Notes: generated by a model from the sequence alone, not told the origin. Positions 46,238-55,243 are shown, counted from the first letter of the stretch. The stretch is DNA of 64,000 bases from Thalassospira sp. (GCF_030690045.1 NZ_JAUYHK010000016.1:1-64000); one strand, 5' to 3'. Numbers and translations are program-made.

Positions 46238-47404
46238 CTAACTGTGCGATTGCAGAACGGCGTTCGCAACATCGCGTTCAAGATCGGCCGGATAGGCAAA
46301 AAATCCCGGTTCCTGTCCATCGGCCCCACCCGATGCCAGCCAGTCGATCCCGCGGATCAGAATGGCGGAAAACGGATCAAACAGATCCTTGCCCGACCCG
46401 CCCATGCCGGTCGCAAGATTCAACAAACTGCCGCGATTAAGCAGATAAACCTGTTTGCCATCGCCAAGGGTAAAGCGTTCGATATGGCGGCGCATCCGGG
46501 TGCGGTCCTGCGTATCGAGCCACGCCACATCAATTTCAGTATTGGAATGGCCGACATTGACCAAAATCGCCCCGTCGCGCAGCAAACCAATCTGATCGGC
46601 CCCGACAATGCCCGACAGGCCGGTGGCGGTGATGACAATTGCACATTCGGCAAGACCCTGTTCCAGCGTCACCACCCGGCATCCGTGATGTTGCGCCTCC
46701 AATGCGCGCACCGGGTCGCGTTCCGCCACCGATACCACCGCGCCCAGATGGCGCGCCCGTTCGGCCACCCCGCGCCCGACCGGACCAAACCCGATCACCA
46801 GAACCGACCGGCCATACAGGGCCAGACCGGTGACATTGGAGAAAACCGGCCACATTTCCTGCGCCACATGATGGCGGTTATGCAGGCGATCCTTGATCGC
46901 GATATCGTTCCAGTTATAAACCGGAAAACCCAGCGTCAGGCGATTGACCCGGTGAATGCCCGTTGTGGTGGCTTCCAGTGCACCGCCGACCTTGTGGCCC
47001 TTTTTCACAAAGGCCTCGATCAGTTCGCCGCCCATATCAGCAACGATATCGGCCGGGGCATCGGACAGGATATCGATGCTTTGCGCATATTCGTCCGGCG
47101 TCATCCCGGAAAAGGCATGAACCTCCACCCCGTTGGCCGCCAGATAGGCCGCCGCCGCATCATCGGTGCTGTCAGGGTTGCACGCCCCGACCTTTACCGT
47201 CGCCCCGGCCCGGACAAACGGCAACAGGGTGGGGATGGTGTCTTCAAGAACATGCTGGAAACTGACGATGGTTTTGCCGCGATAATCGCGGCTGACGACC
47301 TCGCGCCCGAAACGGGCGGTCACCGGGCAAATCACTTCGCGCCAGGCAAGGGTTTCATCCGTGATTTGGGCGGCCAGTGCTGCGTTTTTGATCCGGCTGT
47401 TCAT
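46238..47404 (-). CDS. S-adenosylhomocysteine hydrolase family protein, catalytic residues altered
   Basis: A 388-residue protein from ATG 47404 (GAGG 8 nt upstream) clearly related to SAHH. Similar blocks are FQHVLEDTIPTLLPF, ATTTGIHRV and the NAD domain VIGFGPVGRGVAERARHLGA followed by VNVGHSNTEID. SAHH catalytic positions (human numbering, by hand alignment) differ: the DDGGD block reads ADMGGE so Asp131 becomes Met, EETTTG reads EATTTG so Glu156 becomes Ala, and SKFDN reads DRLHN so Asp190 becomes His, while Lys186 and Asn191 persist. The protein is 40 or more residues shorter than usual and lacks the C-terminal Lys/Tyr tail. It is thus probably not a standard SAHH. It may act on another adenosyl compound or be regulatory. 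It is transcribed alone between two hairpins. Confidence 0.75.
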   Translation of the reverse strand: MNSRIKNAALAAQITDETLAWREVICPVTARFGREVVSRDYRGKTIVSFQHVLEDTIPTLLPFVRAGATVKVGACNPDSTDDAAAAYLAANGVEVHAFSGMTPDEYAQSIDILSDAPADIVADMGGELIEAFVKKGHKVGGALEATTTGIHRVNRLTLGFPVYNWNDIAIKDRLHNRHHVAQEMWPVFSNVTGLALYGRSVLVIGFGPVGRGVAERARHLGAVVSVAERDPVRALEAQHHGCRVVTLEQGLAECAIVITATGLSGIVGADQIGLLRDGAILVNVGHSNTEIDVAWLDTQDRTRMRRHIERFTLGDGKQVYLLNRGSLLNLATGMGGSGKDLFDPFSAILIRGIDWLASGGADGQEPGFFAYPADLERDVANAVLQSHS

Positions 47405-47499
47405 GGTGTCGGCCTCATATGACAAAAGGGCAATTTACAAACTGCCCTTTTGTTAATCGCGACCTGACCGGTTGGAAAGTTTTTATCGCAACCCTGATA

Positions 47500-47544
47500 A
47501 AATAAACCCGGCGCAACCACCCGAAACGGGCGTTGCGCCGGGTT
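47500..47544 (-). terminator. Terminator of the cyanase/transporter operon
   Basis: AACCCGGCGCAAC (47505-47517) pairs perfectly with GTTGCGCCGGGTT (47532-47544). On the minus strand it is followed by TTTATTTTATC. It lies just below the cynS stop. Confidence 0.9.
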
Positions 47545-47551
47545 CAAAATT

Positions 47552-47992
47552 CTACCAGGCGCGATATTGCAGGAATTTGCCATCCAGTGTGACGACCACC
47601 CGGTCGCCTTTGGGGTTTTCCTTTTTCTCGATGGTCATTTCAAAGTCGATGGCGCTCATGATGCCATCGCCAAATTTTTCGTGAATCAGTTCCTTGGCGG
47701 TTTCGCCGTACACGCCGACAATTTCATAAAGCCGGTAAATCGCCGGATCCGTCGGCACCGCCTGTTCCCAGATTTTGTTCGGGCATTCCTGAATGACCGC
47801 CGATGCTTCTTCGGGCAGGGCCAGAAGGGCGACCAGCATGTCGGCCTTTTCCTTGGGTGCGGAATTCATGCCCAGACAAACCGAGGTTGTCCAGACCGGT
47901 GACATACCGATTTTCGAGGCGATTTCTTCCCAGCCAAGGCCCTTGGCTTTCTTGGCGCTGAGGATCAGTTCCTTGACGTCTGCTTTTTTCAC
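47552..47992 (-). CDS. cynS: Cyanate hydratase (cyanase)
   Basis: Cyanase converts cyanate and bicarbonate to ammonia and CO2. The 146-residue product starts at GTG 47992, preceded by GGAG at a good distance; the longer frame upstream has no homology. The N-terminal helix-turn-helix-like domain contains GLGWEEIASKIGMSPVWTTS. The C-terminal catalytic part IYRLYEIVGVYGETAKELIHEKFGDGIMSAIDF contains the active-site Arg, Glu and Ser of the decamer interface. It is the last gene behind a nitrate/cyanate-type ABC transporter, which suggests that the transporter brings in cyanate and the cell uses it as a nitrogen source. Confidence 0.96.
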   Translation of the reverse strand: MKKADVKELILSAKKAKGLGWEEIASKIGMSPVWTTSVCLGMNSAPKEKADMLVALLALPEEASAVIQECPNKIWEQAVPTDPAIYRLYEIVGVYGETAKELIHEKFGDGIMSAIDFEMTIEKKENPKGDRVVVTLDGKFLQYRAW

Positions 47993-48029
47993 AGCATTTC
48001 TCCATCGTAAGGTCGTTGTTTTAAAAGGG

Positions 48030-48950
48030 TTATTCCGCACCCTTGACCAATCGGGGGCGCGGGGTTGTGATATCCTTGGCGGGCGCGGCAATGTCCCCGT
48101 TCGCCCCAAATCGCACTGTTTTGGGCTGTGTCAGGCTGCCGTCCCCGTACTTGCCCGCCAGTTCGCGAGATCGTTTGGCAAGGAATTCCACCAGATGATT
48201 GCGGATGTCGTAATAATCGGGGTGATGAATGATTTCGGCGCGGGCGCGCGGGCGGTCGATGCCGACTTCGACCGATTCCGCCACCTTGGCATAGGGGCCA
48301 TTGGTCATCAGAAGGATGCGGTCAGCCAACAGAATGGCTTCGTCCACATCATGGGTGATCATGAAAACCGTCTGATCGGACCCCGACCACACCCGGATCA
48401 GTTCATCCTGGATGCTGCCCCTTGTCAGGGCGTCAAGGGCCCCGAACGGTTCATCAAGCAACAATAATTGCGGCTGGATGGCAAAGGCGCGGGCAATCGA
48501 TACCCGTTGTCGCATGCCGCCGGACAATTGCGACGGTTTGCGCAATTCCGCCCCGCCATTCAGCCCCACCAGATCAAGATATTTTTGCGAATGCTCCAAT
48601 ACCTGTTTTTTCGACCATGACCGATGGCGGGCCTGAACGGCAAAGGTGACATTTTTAAGCGCGGACAACCACGGCAACAGCGAATAGTTTTGAAACACCA
48701 CGCCGCGATCAAGACTGGGGCCGGAAACCTCCTTGCCATTCATGATCACGGCACCGTCCGTCGGTTCGTCAAGACCGGCCAGAATATTGAGGATCGTCGA
48801 TTTGCCACAGCCGGAATGGCCGATGATGCAAACAAATTCACCTTTTTCGATACCCAGATTGACGTTTTCAAAAACCGTCAGGGCTTCGCCGCCTTTGGGG
48901 GCGGGAAAGCGTTTTGACAATCCTTGCAGGCTGAGGAAAGGGGTTGGCAT
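48030..48950 (-). CDS. Nitrate/cyanate-type ABC transporter ATP-binding protein
   Basis: A 306-residue ATPase of the NrtD/CynD/TauB class. Start ATG 48950 is 11 bp after the permease stop. Walker A is GHSGCGKST, the signature LSGGMRQRVSIARA, and Walker B LLLLDEPFGALDALTR with the H-loop in MITHDVDEAILLADR. The C-terminal part RAEIIHHPDYYDIRNHLVEFLAKRS is the extension seen in nitrate/cyanate transporters. It powers the permease encoded just upstream and precedes cynS by 37 bp. Confidence 0.92.
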   Translation of the reverse strand: MPTPFLSLQGLSKRFPAPKGGEALTVFENVNLGIEKGEFVCIIGHSGCGKSTILNILAGLDEPTDGAVIMNGKEVSGPSLDRGVVFQNYSLLPWLSALKNVTFAVQARHRSWSKKQVLEHSQKYLDLVGLNGGAELRKPSQLSGGMRQRVSIARAFAIQPQLLLLDEPFGALDALTRGSIQDELIRVWSGSDQTVFMITHDVDEAILLADRILLMTNGPYAKVAESVEVGIDRPRARAEIIHHPDYYDIRNHLVEFLAKRSRELAGKYGDGSLTQPKTVRFGANGDIAAPAKDITTPRPRLVKGAE

Positions 48951-48961
48951 GATGGCGGTCC

Positions 48962-49792
48962 TTATTCCTGATACTGCACAAGACGGGCACAATAGGCAAA
49001 AGCGGTATCAAGCAGCATCCCGACCAGACCAATCATCAGGATCGAGAAAATCACGCTGGTCAGGTCCAGATTGTTCCATTCATTCCAGACGTAATAGCCA
49101 ATGCCGGTACCCCCCACGAGCATCTCGGCCGCGACAATCACCAGCCACGCAATGCCGATTGAAATCCGCATCCCGGTCAGAATGGTCGGAGCAGCAGCCG
49201 GAAGAATGACGATCCATGCGGTTTTCAAACTGCCCAGTTCATGGGTGCGTGCCACATTGACCCAATCCTTGCGCACCCCGGCAACGCCAAAGGCCGTGTT
49301 GATCAGCATCGGCCAGATCGAACAAATGAAAATCACGAAAATCGCCGAAGCCTGACTGTCCTGAATCACAAACAGCGCCAGCGGCATCCACGCCAGCGGC
49401 GAAATCGGCCGCAATATCTGGATGAAAGGATCCAGCGCCCGATACATCAGCGGCGACATTCCGATCAGAAAACCCGCCGGAATGGCAATGGCGGCGGCAA
49501 GGAAATAACCGGTCAAAACCCGATACAGCGAATAGCCGATCTGAATGCCAATGCCCTTGTCATTCGGTCCGGCATCGTAAAACGGGTCGCTCAGTTCTTC
49601 CCATGCCTTGGCAAATACCGCCGAGGGTGGCGGCACGGCAGCCTTTGCCTCGCCGCCACCCATCAGCAATTCATATTCGGTCAGTTCGGCTGCAAGCTGT
49701 TGTTTCGGGGTGGCAGCCTCCCAGAATCCCAGAAGGACTGCCAAAATCACCACCGACAACAAAACAGCCCTGGCATTCAGGGATGTCACCAT
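48962..49792 (-). CDS. Nitrate/cyanate-type ABC transporter permease
   Basis: A 276-residue inner-membrane permease of the NrtB/CynB type with six hydrophobic segments. The N-terminal TM is followed by a periplasmic loop containing PPPSAVFAKAWEELSDPFYDAGPNDKGIG. The EAA-like cytoplasmic loop is TAFGVAGVRKDWVNVARTHELGS with coupling motif, and ILRPISPLAWMPLALFV is a family hallmark. Its ATG overlaps the stop of the binding-protein gene by one base (TGATG). Substrate inferred from cynS. Confidence 0.93.
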   Translation of the reverse strand: MVTSLNARAVLLSVVILAVLLGFWEAATPKQQLAAELTEYELLMGGGEAKAAVPPPSAVFAKAWEELSDPFYDAGPNDKGIGIQIGYSLYRVLTGYFLAAAIAIPAGFLIGMSPLMYRALDPFIQILRPISPLAWMPLALFVIQDSQASAIFVIFICSIWPMLINTAFGVAGVRKDWVNVARTHELGSLKTAWIVILPAAAPTILTGMRISIGIAWLVIVAAEMLVGGTGIGYYVWNEWNNLDLTSVIFSILMIGLVGMLLDTAFAYCARLVQYQE

Positions 49793-51225
49793 CAGCTTGT
49801 CCCTTTACCAATCGGAAAGCTGTTGACATAGGCATCGGGCTGATCCGGATCGAAAACCTTGCCCATGATGGTATATTTTTCATAGGTCGATCCCGGTGCT
49901 TCATAACCAAGGTCTTTCATCACCTTGGCACAATCGGCCGCGACATAGACTTCTTCGGCGATTTTCTTGTAATCGACATCGCCATCGATATAGCCCCAGC
50001 GCTTCATCTGGGTCAGAATCCAGACCCCCATCGAATGCCATGGGAACGGATCGAAATCGATTCGGTCCGACACATCCTGAATCGCCCCCAGACCATCGGC
50101 ATACCGCCCGGTCAGGACCTGTTCGATCACCGGAACCGGCTGGTTCAAATAATTGGCCGGGGCAATTGCTGCGGCGATTTCCTTGCGGTTTTCGGATTTC
50201 GATGCGTATTGCGTCGCATCGACAATGGATTTCAACAATGCGCCATAGGTATTGGGAAATTCATCGGCAAACGCCTTGGAACAGGCAAAGGCGCAACAGG
50301 GATGACCATCCCAGATATCCTTGGTCAGGGTATGGATAAAACCGATTTTTTCCCAGACGGCGCGCTGGTTGAACGGGTCCGGCGACAGATAGCCATCCAG
50401 ATTGCCCGCCCGCAGATTGGCAACCATTTCGGGCGGCGGTACGACACGAATCTGGATGTCCTTGTCCGGGTCAAGTCCATGTTCGGCAACGTAATAGCGC
50501 AACAGGAAATTGTGCATCGAATATTCAAACGGCACCCCGAACTTGAATCCCTTCCATTGTTTGGGGTCGCGTTTATCAAGATGGTCGTTATGCAGCACGA
50601 TGGCCTGACCATTGATGTTTTCAACGGCGGGCATCAGAAAAGGTGTGGCGGTCGATCCGGCCCCCATCGAAATCGCCAGCGGCATCGGTGTCAGCATATG
50701 CGATGCGTCATATTCATTGTTCAACGACTTGTCGCGGGCCACCGCCCAGCCTGCCGTCTTGATCACATCGACTTCCAGCCCGTATTTTTCATAAAAGCCC
50801 ATGGGCTGCGCCATGATGATCGGCGTCGCACAGGTGATCGGCACAAAACCGATATTCAGTCTGGATTTTTCCGGCGTGCCAAGATCATCAAGGATCGCCG
50901 CCTTGACCTTATCAAGCGGCATCACCGAGGCCAGTGCCGCCGCCATGGTCCCGCCCCCAACCATCTTGGCAAAAGACCGCCGCGAAATATCGTTGTGACC
51001 AAACACCGACCGGACCACCGCGCTTTCAATCGCACGTTCCAGAATTTGTTCACTGCTTTGTGGCATGGCATTGCCAAAAGAACCGGCCCTTTGATCGCTA
51101 TGGGCTGGCGCAGTGGCCAGATCAAAATGGCCGTGTTCCGTGGAACATGCCGTGCACGCGCACGACTTGCCATGCCGCAAATCACTATCCCCGTTAAACG
51201 GATCGCCCAGACTTTTGAAAGACAT
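49792..51225 (-). CDS. Nitrate/cyanate-type ABC transporter substrate-binding protein with Tat signal
   Basis: A 477-residue NrtA/CmpA/CynA-type binding protein. A twin-arginine motif SRRSFAKM at residues 81-88 followed by a hydrophobic stretch indicates Tat export. It is preceded by an unusually long N-region with CACTAC and HGH (residues 22-33), a possible metal site. The mature part has LNIGFVPITCATPIIMAQPMGFYEKYGLEVDV, then AGWAVARDKSLNNEYDASHML and HPCCAFACSKAF, and is typical of the family that binds nitrate, bicarbonate or cyanate. It is the first gene of the operon, below a sigma-54-type promoter at 51289-51305. Confidence 0.92.
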   Translation of the reverse strand: MSFKSLGDPFNGDSDLRHGKSCACTACSTEHGHFDLATAPAHSDQRAGSFGNAMPQSSEQILERAIESAVVRSVFGHNDISRRSFAKMVGGGTMAAALASVMPLDKVKAAILDDLGTPEKSRLNIGFVPITCATPIIMAQPMGFYEKYGLEVDVIKTAGWAVARDKSLNNEYDASHMLTPMPLAISMGAGSTATPFLMPAVENINGQAIVLHNDHLDKRDPKQWKGFKFGVPFEYSMHNFLLRYYVAEHGLDPDKDIQIRVVPPPEMVANLRAGNLDGYLSPDPFNQRAVWEKIGFIHTLTKDIWDGHPCCAFACSKAFADEFPNTYGALLKSIVDATQYASKSENRKEIAAAIAPANYLNQPVPVIEQVLTGRYADGLGAIQDVSDRIDFDPFPWHSMGVWILTQMKRWGYIDGDVDYKKIAEEVYVAADCAKVMKDLGYEAPGSTYEKYTIMGKVFDPDQPDAYVNSFPIGKGTS

Positions 51226-51288
51226 GTGGTCACCCCCTGTTTCAAGTTCGTCACCGGTATCTGTGACGCCAGATATTCAGAGCGGTAA

Positions 51289-51305
51289 AAGCAACAGGCA
51301 TGCCA
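51289..51305 (-). promoter_or_regulatory. Sigma-54 promoter of the cyanate/nitrate transporter operon
   Basis: On the minus strand the sequence is TGGCATGCCTGTTGCTT. It matches the consensus TGGCACG-N4-TTGC(A/T) except C to T at one position, with GG and GC at the required 10-bp spacing. The start of transcription would be near 51277, about 50 bp before the binding-protein gene. The divergent gene encodes a sigma-54 activator. Confidence 0.8.
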
Positions 51306-51374
51306 GTTTGTGCATTGCGATATTTTCGCCGGAAAGGCTGGACTTTCGCAAGGTCGCGGCGCAAGGTAATCACT

Positions 51375-51425
51375 ACGATATTTCGTTAATCACGATATTT
51401 CGTATTAAATTTCACGAAATATCGT
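51375..51425. promoter_or_regulatory. Three copies of ACGATATTTCGT, likely activator-binding sites
   Basis: ACGATATTTCGT occurs at 51375-51386 and 51392-51403, and inverted as ACGAAATATCGT at 51414-51425. The outer copies form a 13-bp perfect inverted repeat (CTACGATATTTCG). The centre lies about 120 bp upstream of the predicted sigma-54 transcription start, a normal place for enhancer sites, and ends 20 bp before the activator's own start codon, so autoregulation is likely. Confidence 0.75.
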
Positions 51426-51444
51426 AGAAACCGAAAGACTTGGT

Positions 51445-53403
51445 ATGGATGTGGCATCCCTGCATCAGGCGGCCGCACATACAGATTTTCTGTATCAGCG
51501 GGCCTTTGTCGAAAACAGTCAGCCGATGCTTCTGGTCCATCCGGTCACGGATCGCATTGTCAGCGCCAATCAGGCCGTGGCCGATCTTTTGGGGCGCAGC
51601 ATTGACGATTTGCGCAATACCCCGATGAGCCTTCTGCACAAGGGACAGGTCCCCGGCCTTGTGGTTTTCAGTCAGGCCGCCCTTTATAACGGCACGGCAT
51701 GGACGCGCAGCCTGAATCTAACGCGCCCTGACGGGGTGGAAATCCTGAATGAACATCACGCCACCGCCCTGCGCCACGAGGGCGAGGATTACCTGATCAT
51801 CACCATCGCCGATCTGGAGGCCCGCCACCGCCGCGAAGTTGATTCCGAGGCCGACAATTATCTGCGGGGTGGCATTGCCGAATGGCGTCGGGTGGAACGA
51901 TTTTTCCATGAAATCGAACGACAGAACCAGTTGATTTTGGGGGCCGCGGGCGAAGGCATTTATGGTGTCAATGGCGACGGCAAAACCACCTTTGTCAATC
52001 CGGCGGCAGAACGCATGCTGGGCTGGACCGCCGATCAACTGGTCGGCCGGGAAATTCACGCCATTATCCATCATTCCCATGTCGATGGGGAACCCTATCA
52101 CGCGCAGCATTGCCCGATTTACAATGCCTTTCGCGATGGCGTGGTGCGCCGCATTGACGACGAGGTTTTCTGGCGGCGCGATGGCAAACCGATGCGGGTT
52201 GAATATACATCCACCCCGATCCGCGATCATGGCCTGGTCGTTGGCGCGGTGATTGTCTTTCGCGATATTACCGAACGCAAAATGGCCGAAGAAAAACTGC
52301 ATGCCGCCCTGGCCGAGGTTGACCGCCTGCGCGAAAGGCTGGAACTGGAAAATGCCTATTTGCAGGAAGAAATTCTTTCCACCAACAATCATCACGAAAT
52401 CATCGGCCAATCCGCCGCCATTCAAAGTGCGTTAAAACAGATTGATCTGGTTGCGCCCACCGATGCCAATGTGTTGATCACCGGCGAATCCGGCACCGGC
52501 AAGGAATTGATTGCGCGCGCCATCCATCAGGCCAGCCACCGCCGGGACCGGGTGATGGTGCGCGTCAATTGCGCCGCCATCCCCCATGAATTATTTGAAA
52601 GCGAATTTTTCGGCCATACCAGGGGGGCTTTTACCGGGGCCATCCGCGACCGGGTCGGCCGGTTTGAACTGGCCGATGGCGGCACCCTGTTTCTGGACGA
52701 AGTCGGGGAAATTCCGATTGAGTTGCAGGGCAAGCTGTTGCGGGTCTTGCAGGATCAGAAATTTGAACGCATTGGCGAGGAACATACCCGCGAGGTCAAT
52801 GTCCGCCTGATTGCCGCCACCAACCGTGACCTGAAACAGGAAGTCCGCAATGGACGTTTCCGCGAGGATTTGTATTTCCGGCTGAATGTATTTCCGATTG
52901 AATGCCGACCCTTGCGCGAACGCCCCGACGACATCCCGGCCCTTGCCGCGCATTTCCTGCGCAATATCTGTCACAGGCTGAACATCGCACAACTCAAACT
53001 GACCAGGGGGCAAGTACGCGACCTGCAAAATTACCCATGGCCGGGCAATGCCCGCGAACTGGAAAATGCCATTGAACGTGCCGCCATTCTGGCCCGGAAT
53101 GGCAAATTGCACATCGACCTTCCCGACAGTCACCGTGACAGGCACCCGCACCCCGATGACACCAAGGACACCGCCGGACATAGGGGTGACGACCCGCGCA
53201 ACATTCTTTTGACCGAGGATGACCGCCGCCAGATGGACCGGCAAAACATCACCGCCGCCCTGCGCAGCAGCAAGGGCAAGGTTTTTGGCGCAAACGGGGC
53301 GGCGGAATTACTGGGCCTCAAACCCACCACCCTGACATCGCGCATGAAGAAACTGAAAATCGACCGGCGCGATTTCAGCCCCGACCCGGCGGGCCGGGAC
53401 TGA
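51445..53403 (+). CDS. Sigma-54-dependent activator with PAS domains
   Basis: A 652-residue bacterial enhancer-binding protein. Two PAS regions occupy about residues 10-125 and 155-280 ([45 protein letters not shown]), followed by a coiled linker. The AAA+ domain (about 320-550) has Walker A GESGTGKE near 347, the sigma-54 contact loop GAFTGA near 393, Walker [13 protein letters not shown] and NPRD-like [24 protein letters not shown] Fis-type helix-turn-helix ends the protein ([21 protein letters not shown]). It has no receiver domain. The divergent cyanate/nitrate operon has a sigma-54 promoter and triple repeats between the two genes, so this protein is its probable regulator, sensing a small molecule or redox state through PAS. 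Confidence 0.9.
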   Translation: MDVASLHQAAAHTDFLYQRAFVENSQPMLLVHPVTDRIVSANQAVADLLGRSIDDLRNTPMSLLHKGQVPGLVVFSQAALYNGTAWTRSLNLTRPDGVEILNEHHATALRHEGEDYLIITIADLEARHRREVDSEADNYLRGGIAEWRRVERFFHEIERQNQLILGAAGEGIYGVNGDGKTTFVNPAAERMLGWTADQLVGREIHAIIHHSHVDGEPYHAQHCPIYNAFRDGVVRRIDDEVFWRRDGKPMRVEYTSTPIRDHGLVVGAVIVFRDITERKMAEEKLHAALAEVDRLRERLELENAYLQEEILSTNNHHEIIGQSAAIQSALKQIDLVAPTDANVLITGESGTGKELIARAIHQASHRRDRVMVRVNCAAIPHELFESEFFGHTRGAFTGAIRDRVGRFELADGGTLFLDEVGEIPIELQGKLLRVLQDQKFERIGEEHTREVNVRLIAATNRDLKQEVRNGRFREDLYFRLNVFPIECRPLRERPDDIPALAAHFLRNICHRLNIAQLKLTRGQVRDLQNYPWPGNARELENAIERAAILARNGKLHIDLPDSHRDRHPHPDDTKDTAGHRGDDPRNILLTEDDRRQMDRQNITAALRSSKGKVFGANGAAELLGLKPTTLTSRMKKLKIDRRDFSPDPAGRD

Positions 53404-53418
53404 TCATTTGATCCCGAT

Positions 53419-54123
53419 CTATGGCCGCGCCGGAATTTCCAGCCCGCGCTGAACCGCCGGACGCGCCAGCGCCCGTTCCAGCCATGCCGGAACATGGCGC
53501 AAGGCGGCATAATCAACCAATTCCCCGGCATCATAAAACCCGACCAGATTGCGGACCCAGCCCAAAAGCGCGATATCGGCGATGGTATAATCATCGCCCA
53601 TCATCCATGTCCGATCCGCAAGGCGCGTTTCCAGCACCCCCAACAGGCGTTTGGACTCGTTGACATAGCGGTCGCGCGGGCGTTTGTCTTCGTAGTCGCG
53701 CCCGGCAAATTTATGGAAAAAGCCAAGCTGTCCGAACATCGGCCCGACAGCCGCCATCTGGAAAAACACCCACTGGATCGTTTCCATCCGCCGCACAGGA
53801 TCAAGCGGCAGGAATTTTCCGGTTTTTTCGGCGAGATACAGCAAAATCGCACCCGACTCAAACAGGCCAAACGGCGTGCCGCCCGGTCCATCCGGGTCCA
53901 GAATCGCCGGAATTTTGCCATTGGGATTAAGCGACAAAAATGCCGGGGTCCAGGTTTCATCCTTGCCGATATCAATGAAATGCGGCTCGTAGGCCAGCCC
54001 GGTTTCTTCCAGCATGATCGACACCTTGACCCCGTTCGGGGTCGCGGTTGAATAAAGCTGCAACCGGTCCGGATGCTGTGCCGGCCAGCGTTTGGTAATT
54101 GCAAATGGGGAAAGATCAGCCAT
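53419..54123 (-). CDS. Glutathione S-transferase family protein (YfcG/Nu-class-like)
   Basis: A 234-residue thioredoxin-fold transferase. From ATG 54123 (GAGG 5 nt upstream) it contains LQLYSTATPNGVKVSIMLEETGLAYEPHFIDIGKDE, the N-terminal domain with the TPNG(Y/V)KV signature of Ure2p/YfcG proteins. NPNGKIPAILD (cis-Pro) and LFESGAILLYLAEKTGKFLP (glutathione gamma-Glu site) follow. The all-helical C-terminal domain has DDYTIADIALLGWV. Homologues show disulfide-bond reductase activity with glutathione. Its end is 15 bp from the convergent activator gene; no functional link to cyanate is needed. Confidence 0.92.
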   Translation of the reverse strand: MADLSPFAITKRWPAQHPDRLQLYSTATPNGVKVSIMLEETGLAYEPHFIDIGKDETWTPAFLSLNPNGKIPAILDPDGPGGTPFGLFESGAILLYLAEKTGKFLPLDPVRRMETIQWVFFQMAAVGPMFGQLGFFHKFAGRDYEDKRPRDRYVNESKRLLGVLETRLADRTWMMGDDYTIADIALLGWVRNLVGFYDAGELVDYAALRHVPAWLERALARPAVQRGLEIPARP

Positions 54124-54373
54124 CAAAGCCTCGCCCTGAAATGAGTCAAAAGTTGAAAAACCACCATCGCGATTTCAGCCGGGCGGATCAACCCTTATGA
54201 CAAAATGCCCCAATCGACAAAAAACAGCATCATACAGCATAATATCTGGCCCTGCCCCCTTGCCCCGCCGGACATATTGACGCAGCATGACGCCCCCGTA
54301 TTGCGCCTTGCCGTATCGTTATTAAATATCATGGTGTCCGGGCCGACCGGACAGAATGGGAGACATCCGTTTT

Positions 54374-54568
54374 ATGGCTGCATTTTTGCAGATCGGCGTT
54401 TTGATCGCCATGGCCGCCGTTGGCCTTGTTCTGGTGATGGGCATCATCACCATGGCGCGGGGCAAGGATGCCCGCAAATCCAACAAACTGATGCAATTGC
54501 GCATTGTCGCACAGGCCGTTGCCTTGTTGTTGCTGGTGATCCTGTCGCTGATGGCATTGGGCAAATAG
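54374..54568 (+). CDS. Twin-transmembrane small protein
   Basis: A 64-residue protein from ATG 54374 with two membrane helices (about residues 5-25 and 42-62) separated by a basic loop ARGKDARKSNKLMQLR. An ATG at 54356 is a possible alternative start. This HIG1-like twin-TM protein is commonly found directly before the PduO cobalamin adenosyltransferase in alphaproteobacteria. Here its stop codon is immediately followed by the ATG of that gene. Function is unknown. Confidence 0.8.
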   Translation: MAAFLQIGVLIAMAAVGLVLVMGIITMARGKDARKSNKLMQLRIVAQAVALLLLVILSLMALGK

Positions 54569-55147
54569 ATGGTTCAACTGACGCGCATTTACACCAAATC
54601 CGGTGACAAGGGCAAAACCGCCCTTGGCAATGGCACACGGGTTGCCAAAAACAATATTCGCGTTGCCGCCTATGGCACGGTGGATGAAACCAATGCCGTG
54701 ATCGGTGTTGCCCGCCTGCATGCCAATGGCGAAACCGATGCGATGCTGGCGCGCATCCAGAATGACCTGTTTGATCTGGGCGCTGATTTATGCACGCCGG
54801 GCAATGGCGTTGATGACGACCCGGAACGCCCGGCGCTGCGCATTACCGCCGATCAGGTCGAACGGCTGGAACGCGAAATTGATGCGGTCAATGCCGGGCT
54901 TGACCCACTGACATCCTTTGTCCTGCCGGGCGGAAGCCCCCTGTCGGCACAGTTGCATATGGTGCGCACCGTGTCGCGCCGGGCCGAACGTCTTATTGTC
55001 GAACTGGCCGGGATCGAGGATATCAATCCGGAATGTGTCCGCTATATCAACCGTCTGTCGGATCATATGTTTGTTCTGGCCCGCCACGCCAATGAGGGCG
55101 GCAAGGCCGATGTTTTGTGGAAGCCGGGCCTGACACGAGATTTATAG
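54569..55147 (+). CDS. PduO-type ATP:cob(I)alamin adenosyltransferase
   Basis: A 192-residue enzyme that adenosylates cobalamin to make coenzyme B12. Motifs are YTKSGDKGKTALGNGTRVAKN (ATP site) at the N-terminus, AAYGTVDETNAVIG, LFDLGADL, VLPGGSPLSAQLHMVRTVSRRAERLIVEL with the Arg-rich active site, and INRLSDHMFVLARHAN. It starts directly at the stop codon of the twin-TM gene. Its coenzyme is needed by the ethylmalonyl-CoA mutase encoded at 37007-39061. Confidence 0.95.
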   Translation: MVQLTRIYTKSGDKGKTALGNGTRVAKNNIRVAAYGTVDETNAVIGVARLHANGETDAMLARIQNDLFDLGADLCTPGNGVDDDPERPALRITADQVERLEREIDAVNAGLDPLTSFVLPGGSPLSAQLHMVRTVSRRAERLIVELAGIEDINPECVRYINRLSDHMFVLARHANEGGKADVLWKPGLTRDL

Positions 55148-55214
55148 TTTTGCCCCTGAATTCCCCTGTTTTCAGGGAATCAGGTTATCGTTAACGTCAA
55201 CCTCTTTACGTAAA

Positions 55215-55243
55215 TTGACAACCCCGTAACAGCACCTTATTGT
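55215..55243 (+). promoter_or_regulatory. Sigma-70 promoter for etfBA
   Basis: TTGACA (55215-55220), a 17-bp spacer and TATTGT (55238-55243), a near-consensus promoter. Transcription should start near 55250, about 90 bp before etfB. A broken hairpin around 55152-55183 (CCTGAATTCCC / GGGAATCAGG) lies before it and may end the PduO transcript. Confidence 0.7.

Noticed and set aside
49603-51288. 561-codon plus-strand open frame opposite the transporter genes
   Set aside because: Shadow of the substrate-binding protein and permease genes; composition is unnatural and no motif is present.
51375-51425. Possible bidirectional terminator formed by the ACGATATTTCGT repeats
   Set aside because: The stem is AT-rich with a long loop and a third direct copy, and lies between divergent genes where no transcript needs to end. 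Binding sites fit better.
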